Below are positions 1-64,000 of a DNA stretch of 64,000 nt, piece after piece. The first letter of the stretch is position 1, and each line of letters starts with the position of its first letter. Below the pieces are notes generated by a model. The model ran no database searches, had not been told where the DNA came from, and saw only the letters and a program-made list of their open reading frames with translations. Source of the DNA: Amorphochlora amoebiformis (taxonomy: Eukaryota; Cercozoa; Chlorarachniophyceae); assembly GCA_054601695.1 (NCBI GenBank), contig BAAHQB010000156.1, positions 392,794 through 456,793 on the forward strand, written 5' to 3'. The position numbers were made by a program, and so were the translations under genes.

Positions 1-36
<36 letters not shown>

Positions 37-39
37 TTA

Positions 40-80
<41 letters not shown>

Positions 81-219
81 GTACATATGTATATGTCTTT
101 ATATATCTGTATATGTAAATGTATATATAAATATACGATAAATATATATATATATATATATACATACATATATATACATATATATATATATGAGTCTCCT
201 TTAGTCGTCATAATGGACC
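1..219. repeat. (TA)n tract beyond the proposed gene A 3' end
   Basis: TA dinucleotide repeats with TG and TAC variants, plus a short unique piece at 191-219. If microsatellites mark introns here too, gene A may continue to the left and its 18-nt terminal exon may be wrong. Confidence 0.6.
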
Positions 220-10402
<10,183 letters not shown>

Positions 10403-10707
10403 TCCCGGGGAAGCCGCAAGGCGAGGTGCACGACTCGTTGGGTCGGGCTGGTGACCACGGCAACACCCGCAAAATACGATTCTTTTTTTGTTAAAAGCTC
10501 GGGGAGGAATCGGCGAATTTCGGCGAATATTAGCGAAAATGAGCCGTTCGAATTTTTCTAAGCTAATTCTGCCCAATGTTCATAAACATCTTAATGGATA
10601 GAAAGAAGTCACTGATCGTGACATTGTGGTACGCAGACCCGCCACAGCGTGCACGGCTTTCCCGCCCCATCCACCCGACCCCTCCCTACCTTTCCTTCTC
10701 CTCTCCG
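10403..10707. promoter_or_regulatory. Divergent promoter region between genes A and B (305 bp)
   Basis: This 305-bp unique, relatively GC-rich stretch separates the two start codons, which point away from each other. It has none of the TA or telomeric repeats that fill both genes' introns. A short repeated motif, TTCGGCGAA-like, occurs around 10513-10530. Because the two ATGs are so close, it must contain both 5' leaders and both promoters unless an upstream non-coding exon exists. No TATA box can be assigned safely. Confidence 0.6.
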
Positions 10708-26348
<15,641 letters not shown>

Positions 26349-26357
26349 GTAATATAT

Positions 26358-26414
<57 letters not shown>

Positions 26415-26590
26415 TACATATATATATATGGATGTATGTATTTATGTAATGTGTAGATATTTATGTGTGTATATGTATATGTATATATATATACATATAT
26501 ATATATATATAATTATATATATATAAAATATATTATATTATTATATAAATAAATATATATATATATATATACATATAAAATATATTATAT

Positions 26591-26625
<35 letters not shown>

Positions 26626-26671
26626 GCATACATGTGCGTGTGTGCGTATGCGTGTGTTTTAGCGTGTTTGT

Positions 26672-26717
<46 letters not shown>

Positions 26718-26799
26718 TATATACATATTATTTACATATATATCCCTATCACAAGTATAAAACATACCCATAAACATGCAATAATGCAATATATATCAG
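26349..26799 (+). other. Probable intron in the 3' UTR of gene B
   Basis: TA-rich DNA begins with GTAATA directly after the TAG stop of gene B and ends at a TATCAG acceptor at 26799, where unique DNA starts. Because microsatellites otherwise mark introns here, I read this as a 3'-UTR intron. A different phase of the last exon would join it to a short terminal exon at 26800 ending LELEKN-stop, but the upstream exon phases exclude this. Confidence 0.45.
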
Positions 26800-26893
26800 G
26801 TCATTAGATGTTACTCGAAAACTCAACTTGGAACTTGAGAAAAACTGAGCAGAGATACATAATCCTTTTGAAAGTCCTTTGAAGTTGCTGCGA

Positions 26894-26922
26894 ATTTCTA
26901 GAATTTCTAGAATTTTCTAGAA
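26894..26922. promoter_or_regulatory. Heat-shock-element-like TTCTAGAA cluster
   Basis: Three overlapping TTCTAGAA palindromes follow one another, so inverted GAA units alternate as in the nTTCnnGAAn consensus bound by heat-shock factor. They lie about 1.06 kb upstream of the gene C start and just downstream of gene B. Function is inferred from the motif only. Confidence 0.35.
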
Positions 26923-27018
26923 TATGGTGATGGTGTCTACGGTAGCGCTAGTAAGCAGAATATCTGTAGCTCCCCCTGAGCATACTAATAAGCACAACTA
27001 TAAGCTGATAGCCGTCCA

Positions 27019-27046
27019 GATCGTGACACTACCTAGTGTCGCGATC
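27019..27046. repeat. 13-bp inverted repeat, possible hairpin
   Basis: GATCGTGACACTA and TAGTGTCGCGATC flank a 2-nt centre. The arms pair except for one G-T wobble. It lies in unique intergenic DNA and could be a 3'-end structure of gene B or a protein-binding palindrome. Confidence 0.5.
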
Positions 27047-27229
27047 GGTAATCTCTAGAATCTACATAATGTAGTTATTCTGGTCACTAAGTCTGGTAAG
27101 TATTTAGAATCTGGTACAAAAGTTGAATAATGATGACCCATATATCCTCAATTCACGGTCATTGATTTAGATTATCGAAAATGATGCATGTTTGCTATAT
27201 CTACTAGATCTAGTATATATCAAAACTTA

Positions 27230-27263
<34 letters not shown>

Positions 27264-27979
27264 CATAGTACACATTGATATCATACTAGTGCGTTAGCTA
27301 CTAGAGCTAGTGTGCAATACTTTTGGTAATGAGTGCGATGTAGTATATAGACTAGATAGACTAAATTTAAACAACTTATACATCATACAATGTAATTATC
27401 GCTACTGAGACAACGTACACACTGCTTACGAAGGCTTAATATATACACTGCTTACGAAAGCCCAATATATACTACATATGTACTACTACAATTGTAATAT
27501 TATTCATGCCCACTAGACGTACAATTGTAGCTATAGCCGAAAGAGGGCTAAAAGCTGACATCTAGTACTGGCACGGATATGAATCATTACAATCATATTA
27601 CGGGCGGCCCTTGAGGAAAAAAATATAAGTTCGGTCGACTACCCCTTGAAAAAATAGATAGATCTTGCCTCCGTAAGGAAAGGACAATCACCTTAAAAAA
27701 AAATTAGAAACACTTTCCCCCCACTGCCCTAGCCCCTTGAAAATTGGATACGTCTTCTCCCGATTTGAAAAAGAGAACCCTTTCCCTCGCACAGTATTGA
27801 AATAGTTCTATCAGTAGCTTCGTATCCTTATAGATCTATTAGTAACCCCATAGTAACCCCGCGAAGGCACCCGTATCAAACCCGCCAACAGGCAGACATA
27901 CCCGAATTTTATAAAAAATAATTAACATTAGAGGTCCTAATATGATTATTAACATATCGGGTGGCGCCTACACGTGTCG

Positions 27980-42907
<14,928 letters not shown>

Positions 42908-43887
42908 AACCAGTTTTTAAGTCGTTTCTAATTTTTTCGGTGACTCAGCACATTGAACTAAAATGATGAGTACCGACTAGCCGAGGGTCAGGGTCAGGGC
43001 CTAAATCTCCGTAAGCAAGTAGCTAGCTCAGATAGAGGCCGCGCCGGGCCCCGCACGGTCCGCACCTCCAGACCTGTACTCTAGCTCTAGCTAGTTTAGA
43101 AGCTGTAACAGCTATACTCGCTGGAGTCTCCTAGGTCTCGGCTACGTAGCATGATTTTACAAGGTGCATGTATCACTAGTACCAGATGTAGTCAATGTAC
43201 TGTACTAAGTTGTAGTGTCTAGTCTAATCTCGCTAATCATATATATTTAGTGCAGAATTGAGGCTACTCATGCAGCGTCATGCTCATAATCTAGATAATG
43301 CCAGTTGTCATTGCCAGACAATTCTTGCCAGCAATTGTACCACGTATCTAAGAGTGTATGAAGTTAGATAGTGCTTGTATTTAGTTATGAATTCGATATT
43401 GAACATTGACTAGATTGAATGCCATTTTTCTAGAACTTAATTGAGAGGCTAAGCACGTTGACATCTGTACTAGCTAACTAGGCTAAATTGACCAGATTTA
43501 GTATAATTGACTAGATTGAACTTGAAAATGTTACTACGTCTAGTACGTATATCTAGACGTATCGTGATTCGTGAAATCTAGGAAATAAAGCGTAAGGTAT
43601 CTGTTATCGACCACAGTAGATAGTATATCTCAAGTATACCGATCTAGAGTACAGCTATCTAACTAGTCTAATCTGTAACTAGTGTAATTAGAAGCGTTAC
43701 CTTTGATAAAAAAAAAAAGAAAATTCTAGAAAATGCTTATGCTAGTTATGTGACACGTGCATCATCAATTAGTAGAACTAGCCTAGAGAACTCGGCTTCA
43801 GAAGGAATATCTAGAATATATACTACAAATATATCACTCTAGATTTATACCAATATGCTTGATTAATATCAGAATAGACTGAGTTGG
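42908..43887. other. Unique convergent spacer between genes C and D
   Basis: This 980-bp stretch has no TA or telomeric repeat. It starts at the TAG of gene C and ends at the TAA of gene D, which reads toward it. Like the other intergenic block it is rich in CTAG. It should contain both polyadenylation regions. I saw no coding signal in it. Confidence 0.65.
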
Positions 43888-58140
<14,253 letters not shown>

Positions 58141-58443
58141 GGCGTTTTCGCCGGCGGGCTTCGGCTCTCCCCGGGGAGGGTTAAAGAGGCATGGAATTGG
58201 TCACCGATCTCTCCCAACACCGTCGCGCGGAGGGGGTACACAGTGTTGATGATCGGGAATTAAAGGGCGCACAGAACCTGAAAGTGTCTCTCTGGGTGAC
58301 ATTTCGTCAATGTCACTCTGGGTGACGATCACTCTGTCAGATTGAAGAATCGAACAGAAAAAGTGAACAACGAAGAGCACGTGTCAAGTTTTTCACTCGG
58401 AGTCTCTGATAAAACTCCAGTGACACACGTGTCCGGCGGAAAA
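58141..58443. promoter_or_regulatory. Divergent promoter region between genes D and E (303 bp)
   Basis: This is GC-richer unique DNA between two outward-facing start codons. It carries two near-identical copies of CTCTGGGTGAC at about 58291-58324, and more GTGAC/GTCAC words nearby (58332-58431), some as inverted pairs. The length almost equals that of the A/B spacer. Confidence 0.6.
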
Positions 58444-63867
<5,424 letters not shown>

Positions 63868-64000
63868 GTGATACAAAAACTAGAATATAGTGCTAATACA
63901 AACAATGTATACTGCTATATATAGTGCTAATGCAACTAGACTATAGTGCTAATACAAAATAATGTATAGGTAATACAAAGTAATGTATATATAGGTAATA
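63868..64000 (+). repeat. Gene E intron 11 start with short AT-rich repeats
   Basis: Units of AGTGCTAATACAAA and AATGTATAGGTAATAC repeat two to three times up to the window end. The gene continues beyond. Confidence 0.6.

Larger units (their letters stand above)
26800..27979. other. Unique intergenic DNA between genes B and C
   Basis: About 1.2 kb of non-repetitive, AT-rich sequence with only one short TA run (27233-27261). It is rich in CTAG and GATC words and should hold the gene B 3' end and the gene C promoter. It contains a TTCTAGAA triplet cluster (26894-26922) and a 28-nt near-perfect inverted repeat (27019-27046). No open reading frame with coding character was seen. Confidence 0.6.

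Overview
This is nuclear DNA of a eukaryote, most likely a unicellular alga or related protist. The evidence is GT-AG introns throughout, TTAGGG/CCCTAA repeats, no bacterial gene architecture, and a member of the plastid-type triose-phosphate translocator family. The lineage is not fixed by this sequence; a secondary-plastid alga such as a photosynthetic stramenopile is my guess.

At first sight the window is almost all low-complexity DNA: (TA)n runs, CT/GA tracts and telomere-like arrays. The long open frames are nearly all readings of these repeats. When I followed the short non-repetitive islands with splice-site and reading-phase bookkeeping, they resolved into five multi-exon genes. Coding sequence is only about 10% of the window. 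Exons are mostly 30-100 bp and lie in introns that reach about 2 kb.

Layout: gene A (minus, 10402 to 220) is a secreted protein with three 71-72-residue four-cysteine modules. A 305-bp divergent promoter separates it from gene B (plus, 10708-26348), a TPT/nucleotide-sugar-type phosphate translocator with 22 exons and 507 residues. About 1.2 kb of unique DNA follows. Gene C (plus, 27980-42907) has 23 exons and 497 residues, an N-terminal membrane anchor and no family I recognise. After a 980-bp unique convergent spacer comes gene D (minus, 58140 to 43888), modelled with 25 exons and 518 residues, with Cys pairs suggesting zinc sites. A 303-bp divergent promoter leads to gene E (plus, 58444 to beyond 63867), a multi-pass membrane protein cut by the window end. 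The introns hold the repeats and the intergenic DNA is nearly free of them, the reverse of the usual pattern.

The most unusual feature is in the introns. Many contain tandem, partly decayed copies of the neighbouring splice junction: upstream copies keep the intron end plus the exon start, downstream copies keep the exon end plus the intron start. Only the copy with both splice sites fits the reading frame. Several introns are almost pure telomere repeat. There CTAAC can serve as branch site, CCCTAG as the 3' splice site and GTAACC as the donor, so introns seem able to arise or grow from telomeric repeats with one or two base changes. All exon models are hand-derived and need RNA evidence.
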